DNA of 64,000 nt from Triglochin maritima (Eukaryota > Streptophyta > Magnoliopsida > Alismatales > Juncaginaceae). Position numbers and translations under genes: made by a program. Below, one piece after another: positions 46,462 through 59,074 of this stretch. How positions within the stretch are numbered: the stretch's first letter is position 1; every line of letters starts with the position of its first letter. Where the stretch lies: NCBI GenBank assembly GCA_963682175.1, contig OY821775.1:6358501-6422500 (forward strand). Direction: 5' to 3'. The notes under the pieces are model-generated. The model ran no database searches and was not told where the DNA came from. It worked only from the letters and a program-made list of their open reading frames with translations.

Positions 46462-49400
46462 ATGAGCGGCGGAAGCAGCACGGTGGACCCGAGGCAGGCC
46501 GACCGGTCCGTGTTGCTCATGAAGAGCCCGCCCGTCGTCTCCCGCTCCTGGCAGGAACTCGCCACCGAGGTCTCCGCCGCCCCGGCGTCCTCCGACCCCA
46601 CCGCCGTTCCCCACCCGTCCTTCGCCAATGTCGTGCTGTCCCTCCCCAACGACTCCTCCTCCATCGAGGTGCGTCTGCTGGTTTTTTCATGAGACAAAAA
46701 AATGAGATTGGAAGTTGTAGTAATAGTAGCTAGTGTAGTTCTAGGTGGTTTGCAATGCTGACTGCCTTTGCTTATTTGTCCTGTTTTTTTCCTCTCCTGT
46801 CCTGTGCCGATGGTAAGCTTTATGGGTCTGTGATCGACGTGCTTCATTCCCCATTGGAAAGAAGTAGGCTTTTCGAAATGTTGTGATAAATGAAGGCTAC
46901 AGATATACAAGTTCATTAGGAACCATCAAAGAGCTCACAAGAGAGGTATTGAGTCTATTGACTTTAAAAGATGTAGCAGCACAGCCTAGTATAACCTAGA
47001 CTGGAGCTGAGTGCCAACATATTTTTTGTGATGCTTTCTGCTAGCCTCTCATTACTGATTTTGGCATGACGAAGTAGTATTTTTCCGATACGATGAGGTT
47101 CACTTAAACATTACTCCCGTCTTTGTCTAGTTCACAAGTTGGTATTGGATTTCAAAGATATCTACAATCTTAAGCTATCTTGTGTGGTTGTAGGTTGTAG
47201 TTGGCTTCTTTTTTATGAACTTTGTGTGGTTTGTTTCTGAAACTCAATTTCAGAGTGAAGACTCTTAACATTGAATGCAACAACCTCTTTTTCGTTTTTT
47301 CATGTTATAGTTTAGAGTTGTATGCAAAAAGAGCATTTCACTATTTTGTTTTTTGTTTTGTTTTTGTAGCTCACAAAGTTTGGATATTCCTCATGTTTGG
47401 TTTTGTTTTTTTGCAGAGATCGTTGCCACCACCGTACAACATCGAGCATAAAGGACAAGAAATCATTGTGCGTTTCAAACCCAAAGGGATGCCATTCGGA
47501 GCTTATATCGAGAAGAAGCTTAAGCAAGGGCTGAGTACGGTGCAGATATTGGGGCTGTTGCGTTTTCTCATTAGGTAACATGTCGACAACAACAACAACA
47601 ACAAAACTTTTAATCCCAAAGTAATTGGGGTAGGCTAAAAGTTGCAGCAGAAATGTTTGACAAAATTTATTACGTGATACAACATAAGTTGTAGGTTTAC
47701 ATTTTACCAAACATTTGATTAGGTATATATTTAGGCAAGCTGCTAGATAAGAGTGATTATACATAAGGCATGCATGCGATGTAATCTTTGGTGTTTGGGG
47801 ATACAGTTTGTTATGTTTAAGTTCCAATATGTCATCATATTCCAAAACTGTACTTGCATACTTAGGCTATGTTGCAATGATTTACCAGTGGTACAACAAA
47901 ATAAGATATGCTTTGTCGATCGATAAAATCTAACAACCTAAATATATTCAAAAAATACCAAGATGAAGTTGATAAGTTTGTTATACCAAATATTTGTAAG
48001 GAAGATATAAATGGAATAAAGATGCTTATCAACTTCTTTCGATTGTTACCAAAGTTGTAAAGTTTTGTTTTGATTCTGGAATTTTTATGTCTTTTATGGT
48101 TTGTAAGGGTTAAGTTGGTAACCTTTTGTGATTCTTGAGTTTCATACGTTGAGAACTTCGTATGTGTAGTGAGCTTACGATTTTGTAGTTTTTGTGTTTT
48201 TTGTGTGTTATTTTTGATGCCTTCGACATACATATTTTAGTTTTCACTTCGCAACTGTGCGCTTTTTTGTGCGGTTTGGTTTTAAGTTTTTTGTTTCTTT
48301 TGCTTCTAAGGTTTTTTTGTGAGTTCTGGTCATCAAATGACATTTAGATGTGTATTGAGCTTTTACAATTCAGTGTTGCTTGGTTGTTTGCTAACATTCA
48401 TATTTTTTTGTTTTCAATATTTTAGGTGTTGTTTGTTTAACGCGTGTTTGGTTTGTTTCGAGAAAAAGTTTGGTGATAAATATTGTAATCTACGTAAAAC
48501 AATTTTCACGTTACATTTAAACGAATATCTAATGTTGATTTTTTATTTTTAAGAGACATGGACATTTAATTATATGTATGTGTTAATGCAGCAACATACT
48601 TTTGAAGCTGGACGAGTATCATAAGATTGGTTTGTTTGGTACGATTGATCTGCAAGATACGTGCTTCATTCAAGATGGTGACCTTATGATCTCTACTTTC
48701 ACATCAGTCGGTATGATATTGTAGTATTTAATTTTGTTATAATCTGTGGTCACAATATTTCGGTATTTTAATTATTTTAGTCTTGAATTAATTTTGTGCA
48801 GGAAGTCACCAGCACGATTATGCAAAAGTCGATCGTATACTCGGTTTTCTTGTTGCTGCGAATACTTCGTGTATGGAGGGGTTGTTTGACGAATTCCGGA
48901 ATCTCGGGGTGAAGTTGAGACAAGGCAGGCACATGTAATGACGCACTAACTAAACATATATGCTTATTCAAATCATTTTATCAGCGAGAGTAATTTTGTT
49001 TTTGTCTACATGTAGTACTGCACTTCTGACCCATCCATCATTGTGGGATGGCCCTAAGAAGAAAAATTTTATTTTGGATGTGTTACGGGTGATGAGAGGC
49101 GATACTCAATTTACTGCAGCTGTGCAGTCAATGGGGGAGCAGATGTTCCCTAATGCATCGCCAATATCTCGTCTGAAACCTCATGGTCGAAACAAGCCGT
49201 GCGTGTCATTGTTGTTGTGGCGTCATACGGTAGATGCATCATTTATGAATGATTTCGAGAACAACCCTCGACATAAGACGACTTACGGAGTGGGCATGTT
49301 ACATTACACTCGTTTCGCGAGAGATGTTTTCGTGCATGGTTATGAGCATTATGATGACCACAAGGTAAATCCACTTCTTTAGCCATTTGGAATATAAATT

Positions 49401-49757
49401 CTTAAGTTTATCGTAGAGGTTGACGGATTAATGTATTCACGTGCATTTTTTGTTTAATAGGATCTTTTTGTTGGCATAAAGGACAACGACATGGACATAT
49501 TTTTACGGACGATCTCGCCGTTAATGTTCGTTACCTTAAACCTTGCATACGTGCGACGCTTTGGTAAGGAAAATACATGTTAACATTCATTAATTAGATG
49601 ACATGATTTAATCTCCTTTGATTTGTTATCTTACTGCAGGAGTGTATATCTTCGGACTTAACAAAGGTACTTGCAGTTTTGCGATTAAGTAGGTGTAATG
49701 AAGTTTTAGTACTTATTATAACATTTATTTATTTTTGCAGCATATCTTGCTCCATAG
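46462..49757 (+). CDS. Unrecognised eight-exon plant gene, 370 residues
   Basis: The exons 46462-46668, 47417-47574, 48592-48710, 48802-48934, 49016-49364, 49461-49563, 49640-49666 and 49741-49757 all have GT/AG borders and join in one frame: 1113 bp ending in TAG at 49755-49757. The N-terminus is Ser/Pro/Ala-rich (MSGGSSTVDPRQADRS), then PPYNIEHKGQEIIVRF, KKLKQGLSTVQILGLLRFL, LFGTIDLQDTCF, VDRILGFLVAANTSC, GMLHYTRFARDVFVHGYEH and ISPLMFVTLNLAYVRRFG. No catalytic motif, signal peptide or confident membrane helix was seen. I do not recognise the family. The intact splice sites and frame across eight exons argue for a live gene. Pieces of its introns and 5' flank are copied at 17040, 26733-29330 and 50401. 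Exon 1 is strongly GC-rich, unlike the later exons. Confidence 0.8.
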
Positions 49758-50400
49758 TCTTGAGTCTTGATACGATGCGTTGCAGCACACATACATACAC
49801 GTTCGATAGGAAAACAATTTTTGTTTCTGAATTTTAGGAATGATACATTTGATATCAGTTCTTTTTACAACTATATTACATTTTAGGATGGATTCCCTTT
49901 CTTCCAACTATATTACATTACTATGTACAAACTTTACACATGTATTTTTATGTTTTATCTTTAGTTTTGTTAATTCTTTCATTAGTTTCAGCAGACTAAA
50001 CAATTACCGTTGATGAAAAAACAAGTGTGTTTTTATAAGTTAGTTTTTACGATTGTATGTAACCATTTTGAGACCACTATAGACCATATCATAGTGCATA
50101 TACTACAATTAGTATTAGGTAGGCTTGGAATAGCACATTGTCTCAGTTACTCTGAAGTTTACATAAGCATATGGCTCTTCGTGTTTATCGATGTTAGACG
50201 AAACCCTCCTATTATGTCTCAACAAGTGATTTCCGAAAGAAGCATACGACAACCACACTTGCTATTTCTAGGCTTGAAAATTTGAAATTGATGCAGGATG
50301 TGTGTTTCTTCTTTTTTTTTTTGGAAATTTGGGATGGGTATTTGTGTGGGTGTTTTTTAGGGACATGCTGCTCTCGTTTATGAATTATAAGAGGATGTCC

Positions 50401-50600
50401 CATTAGCTAGTGTAGCTCTACATGATTTGTGATGTTGAGGACTGCTTTTGCTGATATGTCTAGTGTCGTTCTTTTTTTCCTGCTGGTAATCGTTACAGGT
50501 TCGTGATTGTTGTGTGTCTATTAAAAGGGTTAGCCTTTACGAAAATCAAAATTGTCATGATAAACGAATGTTACATGTATAGGAGTTTCTTGGTAAACGT
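50401..50600 (+). repeat. Copy of the start of intron 1 of the gene at 46462
   Basis: The order AGCTAGTGTAG, TTTGTGATGTTGAGGACTGC, TTTTTTTCCT, GGTTCGTGATTG, TGTCATGATAAACGAATGTTAC aligns with 46727-46920. Exon sequence is not included. Confidence 0.75.
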
Positions 50601-50679
50601 AGATCATCAAATTATCGGAAATCTTACAATATAAATCCGTACAGGTATAGGTATCAAGTTTCAATGTGCGTAACAGCAT

Positions 50680-50765
50680 GGTCTTTGTTTGTTTTTAAAA
50701 CTGGGAAGTGATTATGTAGTGCAGCTCTGGTTTAGTTCTGAAAGCTGTTTTATGTTGTAGAGCAT
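50680..50765 (+). repeat. Copy of 3' flank of the purine gene
   Basis: GGTCTTTGTTTGTTTTTAAA, AGTGATTATGTAGTG(C/G)AGCTC and TCTGAAAGCTGTTTTATGTT match 22030-22125, about 400 bp past the amidophosphoribosyltransferase stop codon. Confidence 0.8.
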
Positions 50766-52709
50766 TATAATTATTTATGTTCCAGGTCCTCATTGGTTAG
50801 AATAAGATTAAACAAATAGAACGATTCACATACCGATCAGAAAAACAAAAGTTCAGAACGATTTGTTTAATTTAAACCAAATGGCTTCATATTAAAGCTA
50901 TGCACACCCCAAATTGGCTACTTAACCGACCACCAACGACACTTCAAAGTCAAGCAAGAATTTGTTCAAACAAAGCAAGGGCAAAAGCCGATGGGATGAA
51001 CTCGGGAACTGTGAACTGTCGAGTGTAGACCCAAAAATCATCAAGGAGAGGGTCGAGCAGAATCAAATCTACCAGTTTCTGGTTGGACTCGACTCTAGCT
51101 ACGGGACCTTAAATTCACATATACTACTATCATCGGAGCTCTTGCCCCTCACACAAATCACCACGATGGTACAACGGGAAGAAACCCGAAGATGCGCCAT
51201 GCCCCAACACATCGACAAAGAAAACCAAGATTTCACCACCACACAACCAAAACCAAACCACGAAAGGAAAATGATAGTTCGGAAGGCGCAAAGACAAGCA
51301 CTGTGACAACTGCAAGAAACAATGACATTCTACTTGCACCTCTAACCACCAAAAGATGGAACCAGAAAAAGAATGGGCAATGGAAGAGGAAACCCTAGCG
51401 ACGACGGCAGACCAGAATGAAACCCTAACCCTAACTTCGAAGGCGGAAATAAAAAATGGTCATAGATCGAGTCGAACTCTGGCAGTCAGGGTTATATATC
51501 CGACTCTTACAGGGATCATTAAATACTTGATTTTCGAAGTAGCTTAGGCAGACAAATAACCCCAAATCCATGTGCGGGTGCAAGTGGGCGTGCATCTATT
51601 GCTCATGGGCTCCATGGGCCAGAATCTGTTCAAAAAGAGTTGGGCCACATGCTATCCCACCTCAACAACCTCCTTCAAATTTCCAGTCAAAATCAGAGTC
51701 AACAATGTAATGGATATCAGCTATCAATCCTCTTGCTAATTACAATTTTACTTCTAATTCTTGGATGATAGACCTTGGCGCCACTGACGACATGACTGGA
51801 AATAAATATCTCATATGCAATATTCAATATGATCCAAACTTGAACAAATTTGTCACTGTTGCTAATGGAAATCAAGTAAAAATTAACAGAATGAGACAGT
51901 CAAAATCCCTAAATAACACTTCTGAAAATGTTTTATATGTCCCTGAAGTCACATCTAGCCTATTGTCTGTTGCAAGAATAACAAGAAATTTGATTTGTAA
52001 CGTGAGCTTCTCACCATTTGATGTGTTAATTCAAGACCGACCATCAGGAAAATGATTGGTAGAGACACCCTCATAAATGGGTTATATGTGCTTGACAATT
52101 CGAACAATTGTTTCCATGCTAACGACGTGTCCCATCAGACACCCGAACTTTTGCACAAATGCATGAGACACTCATCTTTTTCTGTTTTTAAACAATTATT
52201 TCCTAGTATAAATTTTAATGTTGAATTATGTTGTGAGACTTGCCGTCTTGCAAAACAAACCGGGCTGTCGTTTCACTCCTCTACAACTAAGACTGGGAAA
52301 CCACTGGAAATGGTTCACTCTGACATCTAGGGTCCTGACCCAGTTGAGTCGTATAATGGTTTCAAGTATTTTATTATGTTTATCGATGATTTTTCTTGCA
52401 CAACCTAGTTATACATGCTTAAATCCAAATATGGTGTTTTCCTCTATATTTCGTGAATATGTAGCCTTGATAGAAAACATGTACGACACTAAAGTTAAAA
52501 CCATTAGGTCAGATAATGGCTCAGAATACACAAGTAATATATTTCAAAATTTTCTGAAGGAGAAAGGTATATTTCATCAAACTACCTGTATTAACACTCC
52601 TGAACAAAATGGTATCTCTGAAAGGAAGAACCCGACCTCTTCTGAATGTCACTAGATCCCTTTTATTTCAAACTAAGGTACTTAATTGTTTTTGGTCTGG
52701 AGCACTTTT

Positions 52710-54708
52710 TGTTGGATTTCGTCACATGCTTATGTGTATATTTTTGAAAAAATTATACATGCAAGCAAGATCGTTTTCATATTTTTCAATAATTTTATGT
52801 ACAAGATTTTCTAATTGTATTTAAATATATATATTGTATTCTATATAACACAATATATATGATCGTACCTAAATGATTGTCAAATCTTTTTAACCAATCG
52901 GAAGTCAGGTTATGCCTTGAATCGCCTCGGAATTTACTATAGTGTTCAACAAACTCTAAACAAGATTAGAGAGCTAGCCAATTAATCTCCAATGCTAGAT
53001 TAGAATCTAGCTAATAACCAATTTAATGCTCCTAAGAACTTAATCTCCGGCACCTTAATTAATCTAGAGAATTTTTGGATCGAAGAGATGGAGAAAATAT
53101 GGATGAGAGAATTTTTCATTCCATTAACAAAGGGAATGGATGAGGGACCTATTTATAGAGCATTCTCAAACCTACATCATGTGTAACTTACTCATGATCT
53201 CTTGTTGATCATCTCGTAACCTCCTTTCATCAAGGTCGATTGAATCCAACCATTAATCAACAAAAATCTCTTATTAATATGTGCAAAAATGTGGGCAAAA
53301 CAGTCGCCCGAAAGCCTAGTCAGTCGACTGATTAGTTACCTCAATGATAATTTCGGTTGGAACGAATGCCAAACGGTCTACCGATTCCCTATCAGGAAAA
53401 GTCCTTGATAATTTCGGTCGAACCACGTTTCACGTCGGTCGACCGTTCTCTTACCAAGAAAGTTCATGATAATTTCGGTCGAACTTTGCGTCCATCATAT
53501 CTTCATCCGGTCGACCGTTCCGAAGATTTCTACCGTTTCGACTTGTTCTTGCCTTCACAAATTTTGGATTAATATCCAACAAAATTTGAGTTTTGAGGTT
53601 TAGCAAATTCATGTTATAATGTTGCGGATCACATTATTATGTAAATATATTATTATATATAATGTCAAAAAATTATAACTCATAATATATATGTCTCATA
53701 CAAATTTATTTTATTCTAACCACGTCGTAATCACGACATATTAATTTTGTTATTCTACCACATGCATTTCATTTCAATACATCATATAAAATATAAAATT
53801 ATATTTCTTGTTTCTCAGTTTTGTGATGTGACCTATAAGAGGATCTAAGTTATGTTGACAATAATATAAAACATTTTATATCATAAACTATAAGCGATAT
53901 CTAGCTACACATTATAACTGCTTAAATAACAAAGATGTTTTGCTTACTTGAACATGACACGATTCATTTAGTGATACATAATAATATCACTTGTGTGTAT
54001 CTTTTGTCTCATGATATTACAAATATTATACAAAGTAGGAACATGTTATCTTTGTATTATATATTCTTTTCTTGATCTCTTAAGCTAATTATAAATATGT
54101 AACCATACATAAGTTACATTGTGCACGTTATAATTTTTACTTATCAATGGTTCCATTAATATCATCACTCAAGTTAAGAGAGACAATGATAATCTTTTGA
54201 CATATCATCTTTTCAAGCACAAGACATATATAACCAACTAATATGTTTATCACCATACGCAATTATAGTTTTTGCTAATAATAAAATTATACATTTCTTA
54301 TATGAAAATATATAGGTCTCATATCTTAGAATTCCAAGACACAATGAAAACATTAATTACACAAACACAATTCCATAATGTTTTCATTTATTTGGTCTAT
54401 TTAATATATGAAAAAACGTTTTTTATTTCCTATACTCATGTTGTTAAATACTTGAAGAAATACAATATCTTTTAACCAACATAACAATCTTATCTCGGTA
54501 ATTAATATTCCATGTTAATTACTATGATTGTAAATTACTTTTGATTTATGTAAATCATTATCTTTTAGAGCTTTATGGTTAAGGACCACGAGTCTATTTT
54601 TAACACTTCCAAAAGACGAATACATTAATCATGGAAAAAAATGTTCATACATTCAATTCATAATAAATTACATATAAAAAAATACTTTTAGAACACACAT
54701 TCCTTTCA
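52710..54708 (-). mobile_element. Family-A solo LTR, TSD CTTTT
   Basis: The inverted ends are TGTTGGATTTCG on the left and CATTCCTTTCA on the right. CTTTT is duplicated at 52705-52709 and 54709-54713. It is 1999 bp, and its reverse complement aligns with 56521-58458. It carries a GGTCGACC-type block at 53300-53530. Confidence 0.93.
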
Positions 54709-55060
54709 CTTTTAATTGTTGTATACCTTATTAATCGTCTGCCTAGTCCTCTACTTCAAAATAAACAACCCTTAGAAATCTTGAATGGTAGAAGGATGAG
54801 TGTTGATCACCTTAAGATTTTTGGTTGCACTTGCTATGTTCATAAAAAAACAGATTGATAAACTTGATTCTCATTCTGTCAAAACTATTTTTCTTGGGTA
54901 CTCCTTCCAAAAGAAGGGGTACAAATGTTATCACCCTTTGGATTGTAAACTATATATTTCTAGAGATGTATCCTTTTTTGAAATGAATCATATTTCGAAT
55001 CTACAAAGACTACTTGTGCAGGTGATGAGACATCTCTTCTTACCACCGTAGACTTGTTTA

Positions 55061-56451
55061 TGTTGGTTTCTTGGTCTTAATCAGTGTTTTGATGATTTAA
55101 TTAACAGTGTAGCACACATTAGACATGGAATATATATTGTATTGTGCTAACATCTACATGTGATCAATACTCAAGGAAGAATGGAATGAAGTCAAGACAT
55201 GTAATCAAGCTATTTGAAAATATGTAATTGTGTATTATTTAAGTCTTAGGAATATATGTGAACTTGAGCATACAAGAGTTAAAATCTATTCACATACACA
55301 TTAGGTTCATTGTAGAAGTCATACATCAAATTTCACATCATTCGGACATCAATAGATCACCCAAACTTAGGTAGGAAAATCATTTAATCTAAACATATGC
55401 CTGTCTGTCCAGCGCGGTCTACCGAAACGAGTTTTCTGTTCAACCGTTCTACCCATTAACGGTTATCCAAATAGTAATTTTACCTAGCTCCACCGGTTGA
55501 CCCACTTTGATTTTTCGGTCGACCGATTAACCCGTATTTTCCAGACGACCGTTATACTTGTCGTATTCTCCAACGGTCATATTCGTATTTTCTTAAATAT
55601 CCATAAGATGTATTTGGCCACTGGTTAAATGTTGCCAAGAAACCAGACATAGACTATTTGAGTGCCAAAAAGTGTCTATTATTTTCGGTCGACTATCCCC
55701 CACATTTAGTTCGACCGATAACTTAAGTTATAGCCGTTTAGGTTCGATCGTTGTCTTGTTGGCTCGAGCGTTTCCCTATCTTCATGGAAACAGTCGATTG
55801 TTCATCCCGTACCGGTCGACCAATATTGGAAAGATTTGCTGAACTTAGTTTCTATTTTGTGTATCTTTCACAAATCTCAACCAAATCTTCCCTAACGGCT
55901 ATAAAACTTTAGGAGCTTATAAATAGAGGTTTACACCTTATTTACATAACTCTCCTACTCCAATTTGTCACATACACTAGAGAGCATTCTCCCACTCCTA
56001 GAATTCCCAATTCTATACACTCCAAGCTAAAACTTCACAATTTGACCAAATCATATATCTTACTCAAGTGTGCTCAAAGTTAGAGTGTCTAATACTCTGG
56101 TTACCTTCTTTGTTAAAAGTTTTGGTGAAAGCCCAAAATATCCCTCTCGGATTGTGAGAGGAAGAATCCAAGCTTGGCGAGGGTGTTCGCAAGCTTGCTT
56201 TGTAAATGCGTTCTTACCCGGCTCGGAACGGTAAGTGGTTAGTGAAGACGTGGGCGTAGCTCGTGGGATCAAGCGAAGCTTGAAAGATAGGAAGTAGGAC
56301 CCGAGTGGGGTGCCGAACCTCTATAAAAATCATTGTCTTCATTTGTGGTTTGCATTGCCTCTTTCCCTACTTGTTTTAAATTATCGTTTCCGCTGCATCT
56401 TAAGTAGGCATTGCTAATTTGATTAGATTTAGGGATCATACGGTCCTTACA
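55061..56451 (+). mobile_element. Family-B solo LTR, TSD GTTTA
   Basis: It starts TGTTGGTTTC and ends GGTCCTTACA. GTTTA is duplicated at 55056-55060 and 56452-56456. A TATA sequence CTTATAAATAGAGG lies near 55917. The GGTCGACC-type block is at 55415-55820. It is the reverse complement of the LTR at 40796-43915. Confidence 0.93.
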
Positions 56452-56520
56452 GTTTAATGAGGTCATTCTTTCTCTTGAGGATACTCCCGTACTTCAATAC
56501 GGGGGAGAATATCATATCCC

Positions 56521-58458
56521 TGAAAGGAATGTGTTCTAAAAGTTTTACTTTTATATGTCAATTATTATGAATTCAATGTGCAAACATTTTGTTCATTGAT
56601 TATCGTATTCGTCTTTTGGAAGTGTTAAGGAAGAGACTCTTGGTCCTTAACCGTAGAGCTCTAAAAGATAATGGTTTTACATAAATTAAAAGTTATTCAT
56701 AATCATGGTAATTAACATGAGACATTAATTACTGAGATAAGATTGTCGTGTTGGTCATCGATTATTGTAGCTCTACAAATATTTGACGACACGAGTATGT
56801 AAAAGAGGAAAATGATTACTTTTATATATTGAATAGACCTAGGTCTATTCAATATATAAAAGTAATCATTTGTAATTAGCTTACACAATGTGACTTATGT
56901 TAAGTTACATATTTGTAATTAGCTTAAGAGATCAAGAAATGAGTATATGATACAAATGTGACACAATTCTACCTTGTATATACTCTAAATATCATGAGGC
57001 AAGGGATAGACACAAGTTGTGCACTTACATCACTAAATGAATCGCGTTTAGTTTGAGTGGAACAAGACATCTATGATAATTGAGAAATTATAATGTGTAG
57101 CTAGATACCGCTTAAAGTTTATGATATTGAGTGTTTAATATCATTGTCAATCTAACTTAGATCCTCCTATAAGTCACGCCACAAAACTGGAAAACAAGAA
57201 GTTTGATTTTGAGTTCATATGATATGTCGGGTTTCATGTGAAATGAGACACATGTGGTGAATCAATAAAATCAATATGTCATGAAAATTGACATAATTAG
57301 AATCATGAATAAATTCATATAAGATGTATATATTATGAGGTGTAATAGTTTAACATTACATAAGATAATATATTACATGAGATATGAATTTGCTAAAAAA
57401 TCCCAAAGATTAAATTTTGTTGGAAGAAAATCCAAATTTTGACAAAGGCAAAATCATGTTCAAAACGGTCAACCGGTTTCATCGGAACGGTCAACCAAAC
57501 AAGGATCAGATGCACGAGTGGTCGACTGAAATTATCAGGACGTATCTTGATAGTAGGATCGGTCGACCGGGTGTAGTACGTAGTAGACCAAAATTTCCAG
57601 GAGAAATCTTGGTGATGAAACGGACGACCGGTACAGGGAAACGGACGACCGAAAATACTAGGAGAATTTTTGGTGAGTAAACGGTCGACCAGAGTGAGAC
57701 GTGGTTCGATCGAATTTTCCAGGGACTTTTTTTTCTTACACATTCGGTCGACCGTTTAACTCACGGTTCGACCGAACCTGTAAAAGCTTTAACCGATCGA
57801 TCGTTTGGTAATTTTGGTCGACCGTTCAGGACGATTCTGCCTTGAGTTATTAAGAGAATAATGTTGATCATGGGTATGATATATTCCAATTATGGTCAAA
57901 TGGTTTTGAGGATGATTAGGTGTCAATTTGTGATTGGTTTAAGGGAGAGAAAAACAAGAGATCATGGCTAGATAATAGGTCATGATGTGGGTGATTTGGG
58001 AGGCTATAAATAAGTCCTCCCACCTACTTGTCAAATGTGTGTTAATGCAAAATTCTCTCATTCCCTAATCTCTCCACTAATCCATTCAAATTTCTCTTAA
58101 TTAGTTAGAGCTTTTGGAGATTTATTCTCGTGAAGCTTTAAAGGGGTTATTAGCTCGATTCTAAGCTTGATTTAGAGATTGAATTGGCTAGCTCATTTCT
58201 CTCTAATATTGTTTAGAGTTTGGTGAACACTCGGAGGCGGATCGGTGGACGATTCGTCAAGCGGCGCAACTCGATAGTTTTAGAGAACCTTTGGGTATGA
58301 TTCTCTCTTCCTTGTTTGGTTTAATATATGTGGATATACATGATATCAGAATAAACAGAAAACTATGTACATGAAATCAATCAAAATATGAAATCGATAA
58401 TGTATGCATGTATTAAAATTTTAAAATATACGCATACATAGGGACACGAAATCCTACA
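56521..58458 (+). mobile_element. Family-A solo LTR, TSD ATCCC/ATCTC
   Basis: It starts TGAAAGGAATG and ends CGAAATCCTACA. The flanks are ATCCC (56516-56520) and ATCTC (58459-58463). A TATA sequence GGCTATAAATAAGTCC lies near 58002. The GGTCGACC-type block is at 57465-57830. It contains a 62-bp perfect palindrome. Confidence 0.92.
56810..56871. repeat. Perfect 62-bp palindrome without spacer
   Basis: The left arm 56810-56840 ends TTGAATAGACCT and the right arm 56841-56871 starts AGGTCTATTCAA. All 31 positions pair and symmetry stops at 56809/56872. The sister LTR at 52710-54708 carries only one arm-like stretch near 54390. Confidence 0.95.
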
Positions 58459-58545
58459 ATCTCAGGTGTACCAAATGATGAACAGGAAGAACCTCAACAA
58501 GAGGCTCTCACAAGACGGTCCACAAGACCTACTCGCTCTCCGTCT

Positions 58546-58757
58546 CAAACTATAAGCGGTATCTAGCTACACCTTATAGTTACCCAATTAGCATAGATGT
58601 CTTGTTCCACTCGAATTAAACACGATCTATTTAGTGATGTTAGTGCATCACTTGTGTCCGTCCCTTGCCTCATGATATTAAGAATATATACAAAGTATAA
58701 ATGTGTCACCTTTATATCATATTCATTTCTTGATCTCTTTAATCTAATTATAACTAG
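58546..58757 (-). mobile_element. Family-A LTR fragment
   Basis: AACTATAAGCGGTATCTAGC through TTTCTTGATCTCTTTAATCT matches 53880-54100 of the minus-strand solo LTR. Both ends are truncated, and it directly abuts the last copia coding piece. Confidence 0.85.
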
Positions 58758-59074
58758 AGTCCTTATACACGGCCGCGCGCGTCCAGGACGCGGATTACGT
58801 GGCATCTAGTCGGTAGTCCAGTCAGCTACCAAGTCAGCCAAAAGTAAAGCGCGCGTTTTTTCGAAAAATGGGAAAACAGCTGTGGCTTTCGTGCGACGGT
58901 TCGCTCTCTGACGTATCGATAAGACCAGGAAGGGACATCAGACGCGCCTGTTCACATCCCGAGTTGCGAAAGAAAACCCAAAACGTTTCTGATCTTTCTC
59001 ACATTCCCTTTCTCAACTTTTCTCCGATTCATCACCCCAGTTCTTTTTCGTAACCCTAGATATCCGTCGACGAC

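Larger units (their letters stand above)
50938..58545 (+). pseudogene. Copia gag-pol body interrupted by three solo LTRs
   Basis: Plus-strand pieces in order: gag (50962-51306: RWDELGN, ERVEQNQIYQFLVGLDSS); protease region (from 51765, IDLGATDDMTG, where the usual DSG reads DLG); GAG-pre-integrase and integrase (52052-52700: VHSDI, DNGSEYTSN, TPEQNGISER); a break at 52710; more integrase and its C-terminal side (54714-55050: LINRLPSPLL, HLKIFGCTCYVHKK, LGYSFQKKGYKCYHP); a break at 55061; a short piece 56457-56520; a break at 56521; then 58464-58545 (NDEQEEPQQEALTRRSTRPT). The reading resumes across each insertion after removing one TSD. No reverse transcriptase follows, and the element's own LTRs were not found. 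The family is close to the element at 10940-15714. Confidence 0.88.
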
